Part shown: piece by piece, positions 22,489 to 33,293 of the stretch | Numbering within the stretch: position 1 is the first letter of the stretch | Layout of the letters: the number at the start of each line of letters is the position of its first letter | NCBI GenBank assembly: GCA_014904985.1 | Contig: MU128950.1 | Coordinates: 34,791-77,040, forward strand | DNA from: Hydnum rufescens UP504 | Taxonomy: Eukaryota; Basidiomycota; Agaricomycetes; Cantharellales; Hydnaceae | Length of the DNA stretch: 42,250 nt | Direction of reading: 5' to 3' | Notes under the pieces: model-generated | The model's database searches: none | What the model was told of the DNA's origin: nothing | What the model saw: the letters and a program-made list of their open reading frames with translations, nothing else | Position numbers and translations under genes: made by a program

Positions 22489-23136
22489 ACTCAATGCCAG
22501 CACTTGCTGGGATCAAAAGAGCGCCCAAGTAGGGGCAGCACAAACACCACATTAAGGGATAATAAGGACATAGACATGTAGTAAACAGTGAATAATACTA
22601 TTATTGCAATGAAAGTGAGGAAAGGAAGGGTAGTGAGTTACATTTCCTTAAGGCACTATATGGCAACAGTGCAAAGTGGATTGGGAGAGTGCCATGCATT
22701 ATAATTGGCCCAAATTTGAATATGTTGGTGAGATATGTGTATCATGCATGGGTGATAAAAAAAATTGGATGATCAGGCCATTTTTCAATTTCTCACACCT
22801 TCGATTCCCTACTTAGGGAATCGAAGGTGTGAGAAATTGAAAAATGGCCCAATCATCCAATTTTTTTTATCGCCCATGCATGATACACATATATCACCAA
22901 CATATTCAAATTTGGGCCAATTATAATGCATGGCACTCTCCCAATCCACTTTGCACTGTTGCCATATAGTGCCTTAAGGAAATGTAACTCACTACCCTTC
23001 CTTTCCTCACTTTCATTGCAATAATAGTATTATTCACTGTTTACTACATGTCTATGTCCTTATTATCCCTTAATGTGGTGTTTGTGCTGCCCCTACTTGG
23101 GCACTCTTTCGATCCCAGCAAGTGCCGGCATTGAGT
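22489..23136. repeat. Central palindrome of element B (323-bp arms, 2-nt loop)
   Basis: Positions 22489-22811 and 22814-23136 are inverted copies with very few mismatches. The centre reads TTCCCTA-CT-TAGGGAA. Arm content is homologous to the element C palindrome (GGCCCAAATTTGAATAT, a nearby GTGTAT or TATATA box, CAATCCACT) and, at its outer edge, to that of element A (AATGCCAGCACTTGCTGG). The two arrays diverge from it. A symmetric promoter that starts one transcript in each direction is the simplest reading (inference). Confidence 0.95.
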
Positions 23137-23139
23137 AGC

Positions 23140-26100
23140 ATGCACTCAAAGCAGTAAGGACGGAGCACACCACCCACCATGGTGGGATACCTTGTACAGT
23201 CAGTTTTGCATGCCGGTTTGTACGACAGCACCAAAAGAGCAGCTGAAGCTGCCCTTTTGGTGCTGTCTTGTGTTATTTGTTTATTTATTTATTTATTTAT
23301 ACTAATGTATTATTCTTTATTATAGGTATCCCCTCACTGCATGAAACCCCACTTGACAAGAAAACAGACGAAGCCTGAGGCGACATGCGAACCTGTGCAG
23401 CCACCCAAAATTCCCGTCCCTGGGCATCCGCGACTTCCCCAATGAATCAAACACAGTGCCACACACCCACTTCGGCAGGTGTGTGGCACCATTAGGTGAG
23501 TTCTTTTTCATTACAGGGTGTACCACAACATCAAAAGAGCAGCAGCAGCAGCTCTTTTGATGCTGTCTCGTTTTTTTAATACTAATGTATTATTCTTTAT
23601 TATAGTTCTCCCCTCACTGCCCGAAACCCCACCCAACAGATGAGGCCCAAGGTGAAATGACGACATATGCAGCCACCCAGAACCCCGTCTGAAAGCCAAG
23701 ACCTGACCCGAGGGCCCAGTCCCCAAACACCTACAACCTAGATGATGACCGATAAAACCTGGCACCACACACCTGCTGGGGTGGGTGTGCAGTAGTACGT
23801 GGTCAGTTTTTTGTTATAGCATATATGACAGTGCCAAAAGAGCAGCAACTGCTGCTCTTTTGGCACTGGTTCTGGTCTTTTTTTGAACTAATGTATTATT
23901 CATTATTTATTATTCTAGATTCCTTCCCCCTCGCTGAGCAAAACCCTGCCCGACAAGAAAACAGCTGAAGCCCAGGGTGACATATGGACTGGCGCAGCCA
24001 CCTGAAACCTCCATCACTGGCAATCCACAACCTCTGCAATGACAAATCAAACACAGTGCCACACACCCGCTTCAGCAGGTGTGTGGCAATATTAGGTGAG
24101 ATTTTTTCATTCCAGGGCATACCACAATGCCAAAAGAGCAGCACCAGCTGCTCTTTTGGCGTTGCTTATGTTATTTTTTTTACCAATGTATTGCTTACTC
24201 TATGTTCTTTCTCCCTCCGCAAAATCAACCTGAAGAATGCCCAGACAGTGCCCACCGCGAAATACAGGAGCACACAGTCGCCCAAGACCCCAATTCTCGA
24301 TTATCCACAACCCATGTGACGACAAAACAAGTATGGCGCCACACACCTGCTTTGGCAGGTGTGTGGCAATATTAGATGAGTTCTTCTTCACACAGGGTGT
24401 ACGACAATGCCAAAAGAGCAGCACCAGCTGCTCTTTTGGCATTGCCTTCAGTTGTTTTTCTTTACTGAAATATTATTATTCTAGGTTCTCCCTTGATACC
24501 CTACCCAAAGAAAATAGATGAGGCGCAAGATGAATACAATGTGCGCAGCCACTCAAACCTCATCAGAGGGCCCAGCCCTGAATCTATCCAACAACAAACT
24601 AAATACAGCACCACACACCCGCTGTGATGGGTATGGTACTATTAGGCAAGTCTTTCATTACAACTTGTACAATGGTGCCAAAAGAGCAGCACCAGCTGCT
24701 CTTTTGGTGCCACCTGTCTCTTTTTTCCTACTAATGTACTTATTATTCTAGGTCTCTTCTCTCTGTGTGAAACCCCACCCAAAGCCAGCATGGACAAGGC
24801 CCAAGGCGAAATACAGACGTACACAGCCATCCAAAACTGCTGCCCTCGAACACCCGCAACATACACAACAAGTTATATACGGTGCCACACCTGCTCCGGC
24901 AGGTCTGTGGTACACTATTGGGTGAGTTTTCCTTTACAGGGTGTACTACAGCACCAAAAGAGCAGCATCAGCTGCTCTTTTGGTGCTACCTCCAATTTTA
25001 TTTTATTTTTACTAATGTATCATTCATTTATTCTAGGTCTCCCTTCACTGCGCAAAACCCGAGTGAAAGAAACCAGATGCCCAAGGTGAAATGAGGGTGT
25101 GCACAGCCCCTCAAGACCTGATCCAAGGTCCCAGTACCAAATTCCCAACAAACATGGCAAGGAATGAAATAGAGCACCACACACCCACCAAGGTGGGTGT
25201 GTGGTAATAGGTTGTAAATTTCTATTACAATATGTATGTACAATGGTGCCAAAAGAGCAGCAGGAGCTTCTCTTTTGGTGCTACCTCCAGTTTGTCTTTT
25301 GACTAATGTATTATTATTCCTGCATTCTAGGTCCCCAAACCCCTGCAACGAACACAATGACGGATAATATGGTACCACACACCCACTGTGGCAGGTGTGG
25401 TAATACCTGGCGAGTTTTCCACAGCAACATACAACAGCACCCAAAGAGCAGCAGTAGCTGCTCTTTTGGCGCTGTTTCTGTTTTTTTTTTAAAACTAACA
25501 TATTATTTATTATTCTAGGTATCCTCTCAATGCACGAAACTCCACTCGACAAGAACACAGCCAAGATCCAAGACGAAACACGGATGTGTGCAGCCACCCA
25601 CAACCCGATACGGACCCCCCTGTCAAAACCCGTGCAAACACCACCCAACAACCCCACAGCCATGCATGCCATGGCCCTAATGCCCAGGCGGTGTGCAACA
25701 AAGGAGGAAGCCACCATGCCACACACCTGCTGTGGTGGGTGTGGTAATATCTTGTAAGTTTCTCGTTATAAGATGTACAACTGTGCCAGAAGAGCAGCAA
25801 CTGCTGCTCTTCTGGCACCGCTTCTGTTTTTTTTATTAACCACTGTATTATTTGCCATTGTAGATCTCCCCTGTGTGAAGACATGCCCAATGAGGGCGAA
25901 CATGACCCCCATCAAATACCTATCTGACAACGAATCAAAGACGGTGCCACATGCCCGCTTCAGCAGGTGTGTGGCAATATCAGGTGAGTCTTTTGATTAT
26001 GGGATGTATGACAATGCCAAAAGAGCAGCACCAGCTGCTCTTTTGGCATTGCCTTTGATTTTTTGTTCTTTACTAATGTATTATTATTCTAGGGACCTCC

Positions 26101-26330
26101 ACTGCACGATACCCCACCTGAAGAATACACAGACAAGGTCCAGGGCAAAATACAGGAGCACGCAGTCAACCAGACCCCAACCCCCGAGGATCAGCAAGCT
26201 ATATGACAACAAATCAGATACAATGGGTGTGGTAATATTGTGTGGGTTTTTCGTACAACATGTACTACAGGCCCCCCCAGCAGGTTTTCCTCTTACTAAC
26301 ATACCATTTCTTATTCTACTAGGGCATCAT
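23140..26330 (+). ncRNA. Element B right arm: twelve tandem intron-like units
   Basis: Intron-like segments: about 23200-23325, 23496-23605, 23802-23918, 24096-24203, 24375-24484, 24646-24751, 24922-25036, 25214-25330, 25410-25518, 25754-25863, 25984-26092 and 26242-26322. Eleven carry the AAAAGAGCAGC-type hairpin; the last, only 81 nt long, lacks it. Most have ACTAAT or TTAAC and end in TTCTAG. Units 24646 and 25410 have GC donors (GCAAGT, GCGAGT). Unit 24096 lost its acceptor (CTCTATG) and unit 24375 has ATGAGT in place of the donor. Exons are 79-235 nt, A/C-rich, and most end in an ACCACACACC-type hairpin. One exon (25519-25753) is fully open but its neighbours are not in the same frame. 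Confidence 0.65.
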
Positions 26331-26639
26331 ATTCAACCCCACTTGAAGTCCCCTTACACACCAGGGACAGGCTGGGCAAGCCCTAGTGTACATATACAAC
26401 TTTTTTTTTGTATTTTAATTGTACTATATTGCAATAAGGAGTGGTGATTCCGAGATAAGGACATAGCTAGGGTACCAGGAGAGTGCCAAAAAAGGAAATC
26501 TATTAACTGGAGTTGTAGCAACATTGTTTCCAGCACAGAGCAGATCAGGAAGTTGACATAAGCTACCCAAAGGGATTGTTTGATCCCAGCTCAGTTGAGT
26601 TCTGCTTTTGGCAAGAGTGGCAGTATAAGGAATGCTAAA

Positions 26640-26740
26640 AAGGCCTGGTAATGAGTAAGACTGCCATGGCCCAGTGGGTTGAGACTCTAAGTCAGTTGAT
26701 TGAGAGGTTGAGGGTTCAAACCCGGCCTTAGTTTTACAAT
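26640..26740 (+). mobile_element. tRNA-derived SINE-like sequence in element B
   Basis: TGGCCCAGTGGGTTGAGA (A-box-like) and GAGGGTTCAAACCCGG (B-box-like) lie about 35 bp apart, followed by TTTTACAATGCATTTCT. The stems do not make a complete tRNA cloverleaf by eye. It is unlike the sequence at 15951, so a different tRNA was the source. It lies between the right arm and the right TIR of element B. Confidence 0.5.
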
Positions 26741-26842
26741 GCATTTCTCACCCATTAGACCTTGTGATGTATCAGTTGCCTTTAACTCTTGGAGAGATGT
26801 GTTACAGAGAGTGATACATCACCCATTTCTGGGAGTTATGGG

Positions 26843-26873
26843 CAGTTGCTTAATCACTGGTATGTCTACTGGT
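26843..26873 (-). repeat. Right TIR of element B
   Basis: AGTTGCTTAATCACTGG followed by TATGTCTACTGGT. The reverse complement matches the left end at 20417 (12 of 16 outer bases plus the GATTAA-CAACT block). Confidence 0.75.
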
Positions 26874-28287
26874 GTGAGTTGACCCCTCCCCCACCTCGTG
26901 AATTGACTCCCCTGCCTTGTGAGTTGACGCCCCCGCCTCATGAGTTGATGCCCCCACCTTGTGAGTTGACCCCCCCACCTCGTGAGTTGACTTCTCTGCC
27001 TCATGAGTTGATGCCCCCACCCCACGAACCGAGTCCTCACATGCTGACCCCCCCTCAATGTCTGGACCGTGATGAGGAGCAGAGGGCTCATAAGAGGGTA
27101 GATAGTGAGTACTATCCTTTTGTCTCAAGTGTTCTGTGGTACCAGGACAAAGTGCTTATCATTCATGCTTGGGGTCTCCAGGCAACTCTAGGTCAGATGA
27201 TCACCCTCACTCTCGCTCTTCTCACTCTTCTCATTCCCATTCTTGTCCTCGCTCCTGTTCTCGTCCTCACTCCCGTTCTCGTCCTCACTCCTGTTCTCAT
27301 CCTTGCTCCCACTCTCATCCTTGCACCCATTCTCCGCGATATTGCACCTGCTCCCCATGAAATTGCACCCACTCCCCACAATATTTCACCCACTCCCCTC
27401 AATATCACACCCGCTTCCTGCGATATCGCTCTCGATCTCACTCTTGGCCTTGTTCTGATCCCCACTCTTGCCCACACTCCCCATCTTGTCTCCATTTCCC
27501 TCGAAATCAGACTTGAACTCAATCCCCTTGGTCCCATATGCGTGATCCTCATGATCATGGGTACAGGAACCATACAGGGGGTCCCCAATCCCTTCCACAT
27601 CCTAGGGGTCCGTCAAGCACATCATATTGGCCTGCACCACACCCCCAGCCAGCTTCAACTTCTGTGAGGTGTTATGGGCATTTGATGCCTGTTGTACAGA
27701 GAGGGAGAGGCCCATTGGTGCCAGAACTTTCTGCCCATCATAGTCAGGGGCAGGGAAGTTCTCAAGGGCAAGGGAATTATCAGCGGCAAGGTGGTCCTTT
27801 TGGGGATTGGGGTCTTCAAGGTCATGGTGGTCCTATGCCTGTGCATCCTGCTGGCCAGGGTCATGGATCTTGGGCCAGTGCAGTTAGTGGGTCCGCTGCT
27901 AATGTCTTGGTGCCTCAGCAACAGGTGGCAGCCCAGGCGACACCATACGACCCCATTATAATTGGTCATTTGCTCAATGCACTTAGTGGACCCACCCCTA
28001 ATGTTCTGATGCCTCAGCCACAGGCAGCGGTGTCAGGGATGCTTTACTCCCCCATCCCTGTGGGCCGTTGGTTCATCATCTCTCTGGGCCCTGTTCCAGA
28101 AGGCTTCCAAACACCTGACATATGGCTGGCTCTGTACCCACAGGTGATTGCAGCTCACACGGAATGCAAGAAGGGCAAGGTTTCAATTCATCTTCTGTTC
28201 AAATGGAGCCGCCCACGCAATGAGCTGAAGGCAGGCTGGTCAGCCATATTTTACATCAATCTAAGGCACAAAACTGTGGCAGAATAG
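26874..28287 (+). pseudogene. Unrecognised gene, 3' portion beyond element B
   Basis: The Pro-rich repeat of the 5' portion continues in the same frame (CELTPPPPRELTPLPCELTP) to about 27120. The frame then shifts, and the likely coding frame runs to the stop at 28285-28287, broken by TGA at 27358-27360 and 27514-27516. This part is rich in His, Ser and Arg (SHSHSCPRSCSRPHSRSRPH), then Gly/Gln-rich (GQGSSQGQGNYQRQGG), and ends with a better-looking folded segment (GMLYSPIPVGRWFIISLGPV, KVSIHLLFKW). Both TGA codons fit CGA to TGA. No family is recognised. Together with 18130-20416 it forms one decayed gene of at least 1100 codons. Confidence 0.5.
27180..27460. repeat. Short tandem repeats of the TCTCRTCCTCRCTCC type
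   Basis: Pyrimidine-rich 12-18 bp words (CTCGTCCTCACTCCCGTT and variants) repeat through the Ser/His/Arg-rich part of the decayed gene. All three plus-strand frames are open here for that reason, so frame assignment is weakest in this stretch. Confidence 0.7.
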
Positions 28288-28309
28288 GTACCTATGGAGA
28301 TCAATATAT

Positions 28310-28430
28310 AGTTGGGCCCAATGTGCACCCAAAATTGATTGATGATGGTACAGAGAACAATGTTGCGCCCAAATCTGGGCCCAAGTGGGCTTAACTGGGC
28401 TCAACTGGACTCAACTGGCCCCACATAGGT
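28310..28430. repeat. GGGCCCAA-type cluster at the 3' side of KDZ copy 3
   Basis: Several TGGGCCCAA and TGGGCTCAACTGG words lie between the decayed gene and the last exon of KDZ copy 3, at the same relative place as the cluster at 2668-2830. A GGTACC at 28289 may be what is left of a terminus. Confidence 0.45.
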
Positions 28431-28525
28431 GACTTCCCGGGTTTTTCTGAACACAAGGAAGACTTGGGCCCAACTCAGAGCACTTAGCAGAATTCTGAAC
28501 TTGCGCATAACACTGAGGATGAAGT

Positions 28526-31500
28526 CTATAGATCTACCATTACATTGTCTTGTCCCTCTCCCTCAGACCAATCACCCTCACCAATCAGATGATCCAAGTC
28601 ACCTAGAAATCCAACATCCTCTAACTCTGCAACCGGCTCTAGCTCAACCCCATCATCATCATCAGAGCTCGCATCCCCATCCTCATCTCTTTCCCCCAGC
28701 TGTGGGATGCCTTGTAGGGCTTTCCTGCATGTCCAAGGATGGTTGACAGGTGGTGGCATTGAAATCTGACTCCAATCTACTGCACCCACAGGAATAGTAA
28801 TTGTAGCAAGGCTGCATTCCCATGTCTTCATCCTGTTAAAGAGAACATGTAAGCGAAGCAATGCAAAGAACACTACATCATCATCTTTGTGGACATTATA
28901 ATAAGCTTCCAAATCAGGAAAGAGTATGACTCACACCATTGCCAAACTTGAATACATTGTGGACTGCTTCATATTCCTCAACAAACCAAGCGCAAAGGTT
29001 TGAATACTCAACATCGCATTGGTGAAGCTCTTCTTGACAACTTTTGACCTCCTGGGCTGCCCTAATTCCATCCCGAACCTCCTTATTAGCAAGCCACAAA
29101 GGAATCTCCCCCCCCTCGAAGTCCACCATGTCGGCATTCTCCCAAATGTCCTGATCAATGTCCAAATTGAATAATCCCTCCATCACAAGCTCTGGTGGAA
29201 CATATGCATCCCTCCATACACCATTCTTCCCTCGCTCCTTCAGCATTTCCTTCTGCTTGGCATTGTATTTGTGGACTGTAGCCTCGATTCCTGGGGCACA
29301 CTGTTTAACTGCCTTTTCGACATGGCTCTTGGTTTTCTGATCTGGAGTCCGATCAATTATAGACATGAAATTGGACATAAAATTTTGCACACATACCCAT
29401 GGCCCGACTTGCATGTGCATGCTCTAAGTTAGCAAGCTCAAATTTGTGAGCACGGAGTTTTGTGATTAGCTGGTCATGAAGGACACGGATATTGAGTTGT
29501 AGGTTGATCCATTTGTCCTTCTTGAGGTTGGCAAGACAGTCTGCCAACGCACGGTCTTCAAGTCGAAGTGCCTTGGTTTTCCTTGCAATATTGTCTTCAA
29601 GTCATGATATAGTGTCTTGGGCCATCTTCACCCTCTCCTTCCACTCCTCACGTAAAGCCTGCCCCCCAACACTATCATCCACTGCCAAACTCCCTAATTC
29701 CTTTGAGAGGTGTATAAGTATTGCATGTTGGGATTGGACCATCATCTCAAGGGATAGAATTTGCTCTATCGCTCGTGTTCCCTTTGTTTTTGATTGCCCT
29801 AAGACAGCCAATGATTACTATCATGATAAAGCATACACAAATAATCTACTCATGATCAATGGACTTGGTTTGGAACTCCCGCTGTTCATTGAACTGCACA
29901 AGGAGCCCTTCCACATCCAACCCATGGGGACACTTCCCCACAGCCATCAAGGCTTCACCAAGCTGCTCATCAGCTTGATGGACCCGGTTACACAACCACC
30001 TTCCCATCCCCTCATGTTTCGTCTCAAGGATGTGCTCAGCTTGGTGATCAAGAATGAAAAGACAATGGTGATGCTAGAAGAAAAACTTGGTAAGGAATAC
30101 AGGTAACATTCAAATGCAATCACCAACTCCAACTCACACCTGCGACACGGAGACCTGGGATAAGCTTCCGAAGATCACTCCAGAAGCACTCACACCCCTC
30201 TCCATCAGGTAAACCCCACATCACAGCCTTCTGAGGGTGATACCACAATTGGCATGCCCATTGGTGTCCATAGGCATGGAATATTGAGACTGTGAATTTG
30301 AGTCGATGCAGATATTCAGGCATGAGGTCCCATTTTTGAAGTGTCCTATGCATCTGACACCCAATATTGTAGAGAACTCCAACTCTCCAATGGTTAGGAA
30401 TCAACTCCATCAAGGCGGATATGAGAGCAAGGGCATAGAACTGTTTTTTGCCAGCTGTTTTCAGGTTCGCCAGTACCAGGGGATGATCATGATGACAGAG
30501 CAAGGCCATCACACCAGTCGAGTCAAAATACGTGGATGATGCCTTGATACGGTCACCATCGGCAGCCACAAAGGAGTCTCTACAGGCATCATAAGTCGCA
30601 TTGGGTAAGTTCATGCCTGGTTCAATCTCGTCAGGCCGTCCTCCACCCATCAAATCACCCTCGGTCTCCTCCATCTCACCAGCTTTCCCCTTATGACCTG
30701 TCTTTGGTTTGGATGGTCACAAAACCTCAACCCTCTCTTCCCACTCCTGGATCTGCCCTTCACTGAGGAAGATTGTTCTCAGTGAGACAACTTTAGGATC
30801 CAAAGATCCTGGTAGGCCCACAAACTCCTTTCTTCTATCTTTGTCCCTGTTCCTCTTCAACTGGAAGTTGGCATTGAGGCACACAATGAGATGGACTCCA
30901 GGTATTACTATATCCAGATCACCACCAAAGCAAAGGGGGCAGGCATTGCGGAGATTGGTGCTGGGTCTTTCTTGAGGTGGAGGGGTTGATGGGTGACTGA
31001 TATCATCGCGTGTGATTTGAATGCAACCAGCCAACATCTGCACATTTGCATACTCTTGCCCATGAACAGGTGTCTCATCATCGAGAGCCCTGAACATCGC
31101 AGTAGTCTTCTCCCTTGCATCATCAATGATTTTACCCATCTCCCCATCCACCAGTTGCATCAGAACTTGATACTGGGAAAGGGCGGATGAAAATCGACAT
31201 CGCAGAGCATCTCCAGTAGCAAATTCATGGCCACGGTTCTTGAGGTATTTTGTTATTGTAGTGGCCCATGCTCTTTCATTAGGTGCAGCAAGGATGAAAA
31301 GGGTAGAGACAAGCTCAAGCATGTCCAGGCTCACAGCAAGCGTAGGATAGACTGGTGAGCAAGGGAAGTACCCCATCTGCACCAGCTGTTGTGGGGCTGG
31401 GCAGCAGGTGCAGACAGCGATATCAACATCACAAAGAGCTAGATTGAAGTCGTAAGCATAAACAAACAGGCGTCAGCTATAAGTAATGGAGAGTGAGCAC

Positions 31501-32037
31501 ACCTTCAATCAATACACACACAACCTTCAGAGGCTGGTGACAACTGGAGCAGGAGCACATGCTATTATCAGTCCCCCTTTGTGAGGCAGGTGTCTGTCAC
31601 GACAACATTTGCTCGCACTTCCACTGCATGAAGGGTCTAATGAGAGCAGGAAGGATGGTTTGGCTCCAGCGAGCAGCTTGTGCATGTTTGCATCTCACAT
31701 GCCTCGACTCTTTTGCTAGATAGTGCGTGTGCGTCTTGGGGACCAAATAGGGATCATAGTCCAGATTCAGTGGGTACATTGCTGCGAAATCGGAAGGAAC
31801 GGCATGGTGGAGATCCTTGGATTGTGGAGTACCTTGTGTAGATACACTACGATCCCCTGTATATATGGGTCCTGAGGGGCCTTGACCAATAATTTCGGCC
31901 TTTGGAAATCGTGCTCGACCAGGACGTTTACTGGATTTAGCAGACAGACCTGAAGACTTTACTGGCAGGGTGATGGGGGATGGGAGGGATGGTGTAGTTG
32001 GCTGGCTTGGTCCTCCTCTCTTTCCTTTGTTGGCCAT
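28526..32037 (-). pseudogene. KDZ-family transposase, copy 3, divergent and inactive
   Basis: Start MANKGKRGGPSQPTTP at 32037. Exons about 32037-31505, 31432-30125, 30068-29850, 29813 to about 29400, 29420-28914 and 28912-28526 follow the copy 1 protein throughout: cysteine cluster (CSCSSC), CPLCFGG, CLNANFQLKRNRD, CRDSFVAADGDRIKAS, HAYGHQWACQLWYHP, GLPDGEGCECFWSD, a coiled-coil-like region, then DAYVPPELV and VRDGIRAAQEV. A phase-0 intron with GTGAGT donor follows LRVAG at about 30137 and is absent from copy 1. In-frame TGA codons at 31597-31599 and 30717-30719 fit CGA to TGA. The catalytic-type motif reads LYNIGCQ where copy 1 has LYDIACQ, so an essential Asp is lost. In CLNANFQ the Asp of CIDANFQ is also Asn. 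A different KDZ subfamily from copies 1 and 2. Confidence 0.85.
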
Positions 32038-32061
32038 AGACGGGAGGCAAAATCAACGCAA

Positions 32062-32400
32062 AGAGTCAGACAGAATACCAGACATGAGAGAAAGTCGACG
32101 TCTAGCACTGAACTTGATGAGTGCCTTGTATAGTGCCAGACAAAATACCAGACATGAGAGAAAGTCAACGTCTAGCACTGAACTTAGCAAGTGCCTTTTG
32201 TATACTGCCAGACAAGATACCAGACGCAAGAGAAAGTCGATGTCTAGCACTGAACTTAGCAAATGCCTTTTGTATACTGCCAGACAAGATACCAGATGTG
32301 AAAGAAAATCGACATCTGGCACTGAACTTGACAAATGCCTTCCTAGGCTAAGAGTGATACTGAACAGGATCAGATGTCAGAGAGTGCCGACATCTGATAC
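32062..32400. repeat. Tandem repeat of about 73 bp, four to five copies, upstream of KDZ copy 3
   Basis: Units carry AGATACCAGACATGAGAG, then AAAGTCGACGTCTAGCACTG and AACTTAGCAAATGCCTTTTG. Full units start near 32062, 32134, 32206 and 32279, with a shorter degenerate one to about 32400. The array begins about 25 bp upstream of the presumed start codon of KDZ copy 3 (minus strand), where a promoter or 5' UTR would be. CpG sites within units differ by TG/CA changes. Confidence 0.85.
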
Positions 32401-32747
32401 TGAACACGGCGAGAGTTCTGCATTGGTACAATAAAAATGCTATAGTGACAAAACTTGATTGAACTTCTACACTTACTGATTCATGAAAGACACGTGGATT
32501 CAGGGAGGACAAAACGGGTCACTGCAGTGAGTGACAGGGAGGGCAAAAAAGCATGAGATACAGAATTTACCATTGGGCGGCTTGAAGATGTCCAACTTGG
32601 GAGGCGCTTCATGGCAATGACCTGTGCTATGGGTCCCAGGTTATCTTCTTTTTTTGAGAGGGCATATCAAACAAAATCATTATTGCATACATGATATATA
32701 CAAAGCATTTTTTTTGAGCGGAAGGCAAGACAAACAACAATGAGAAA
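32401..32747. other. Unassigned stretch
   Basis: No gene seen. Two similar TTTTTTTGAG tracts occur near 32650 and 32708. It may be the outer 5' flank of KDZ copy 3. Confidence 0.4.
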
Positions 32748-33290
32748 CTAGGTGCCACCAAGCTGTGTGTTTTCTACAATGGTATTCAGGGCTGCCAAAA
32801 TATTTCCAAGCGCAAGGCACACTTCATCCCTCAACTGGGTCATCACCTCTAGCACCTCCATGACCTCCTGGAGCTCTATCTCCAAAGAAACGATTCAATT
32901 CAATAGCATGGTGCTAGAGATGGAAGGATGGGGGGATGGTTGTGCCAAGGGGAGAGAGGTCGATTGCAGGAATGACACTTGGGGGAACGATGATTGCAGG
33001 AATGATGATTGCGGGAACGGTGATTGAGGGAACAACAATGGAGAGAACGACAACTGCAGTAATGACGATTGTGGCAATGCCGATTTGGGGATGGACAACT
33101 GGGGGATGGACAACTGGGGGATGGACAACTGGGGGACAGATGCCTGGGGGATGGACAACTGGGGGACAGATGATTGGGGAGTTCCCCTCATCTGAAAGTC
33201 TTCAGGCTGGGGGGTGGGGGGTTCAGATGCGCCACAATGATTGGACCAGCATAAAGAAACAACGTAGATTAGTTGCAATCTATATTTCAC
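32748..33290 (-). pseudogene. Hypothetical protein with PQLSIPQ repeats and a helical C-terminus
   Basis: One minus-strand frame runs from 33290 to a TAG at 32748-32750 with a single TGA at 32895-32897 (AAT TGA, consistent with CGA). The N-terminal half is built from six-residue repeats of the PQLSIP / PQSSFL kind. The C-terminal half (LEIELQEVMEVLEVMTQLRD, then EVCLALGNILAALNTIVENT) looks like an amphipathic helix or coiled coil. I do not recognise the family. The sensible C-terminus after the TGA supports a real gene with a single nonsense change over a chance frame. Confidence 0.45.
32960..33180. repeat. 15-18 bp minisatellite (GGGGATGGACAACTG)
   Basis: 33079-33180 holds GGGGGATGGACAACTG-like units of about 18 bp. 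32960-33075 holds related GGAAYGAYGATTGCG units of about 15 bp. Unit lengths are multiples of three and code for the PQLSIPQ repeats on the minus strand. Confidence 0.8.
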
Positions 33291-33293
33291 AAT

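Larger units (their letters stand above)
20417..26873. mobile_element. Element B: mirror-array element inserted in a gene
   Basis: It is flanked by the direct repeat GTGAGTTG (20409-20416 and 26874-26881; nine matching bases if the preceding T is counted). The terminal inverted repeats read AGTGGTAGACACACCA and ACCAGTAGACATACCA, with GATTAA-CAACT just inside. Removing the element and one repeat copy rejoins the interrupted gene in frame through its PPCELTPPPP repeat, which strongly supports these ends. Inside are a left arm of six minus-sense units, a central palindrome (arms 323 bp) and a right arm of twelve plus-sense units. No transposase is present. An 8-bp duplication is usual for hAT and reported for Zisupton/KDZ elements. 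Confidence 0.88.

Noticed and set aside
20890..26330. Open frames through the arrays giving recurring peptides such as KRAAPAALLAPL or QKEQLLLLFWH
   Set aside because: They are translations of the intron hairpin (AGAGCAGC...GCTGCTCT) in one frame or another, occur on both strands, and run across splice-like sites. Neighbouring units do not keep a common frame.
26660..26735. Functional tRNA gene
   Set aside because: A- and B-box-like words are present but acceptor and anticodon stems do not close convincingly. The same applies to 15951-16065. I called both SINE-like.
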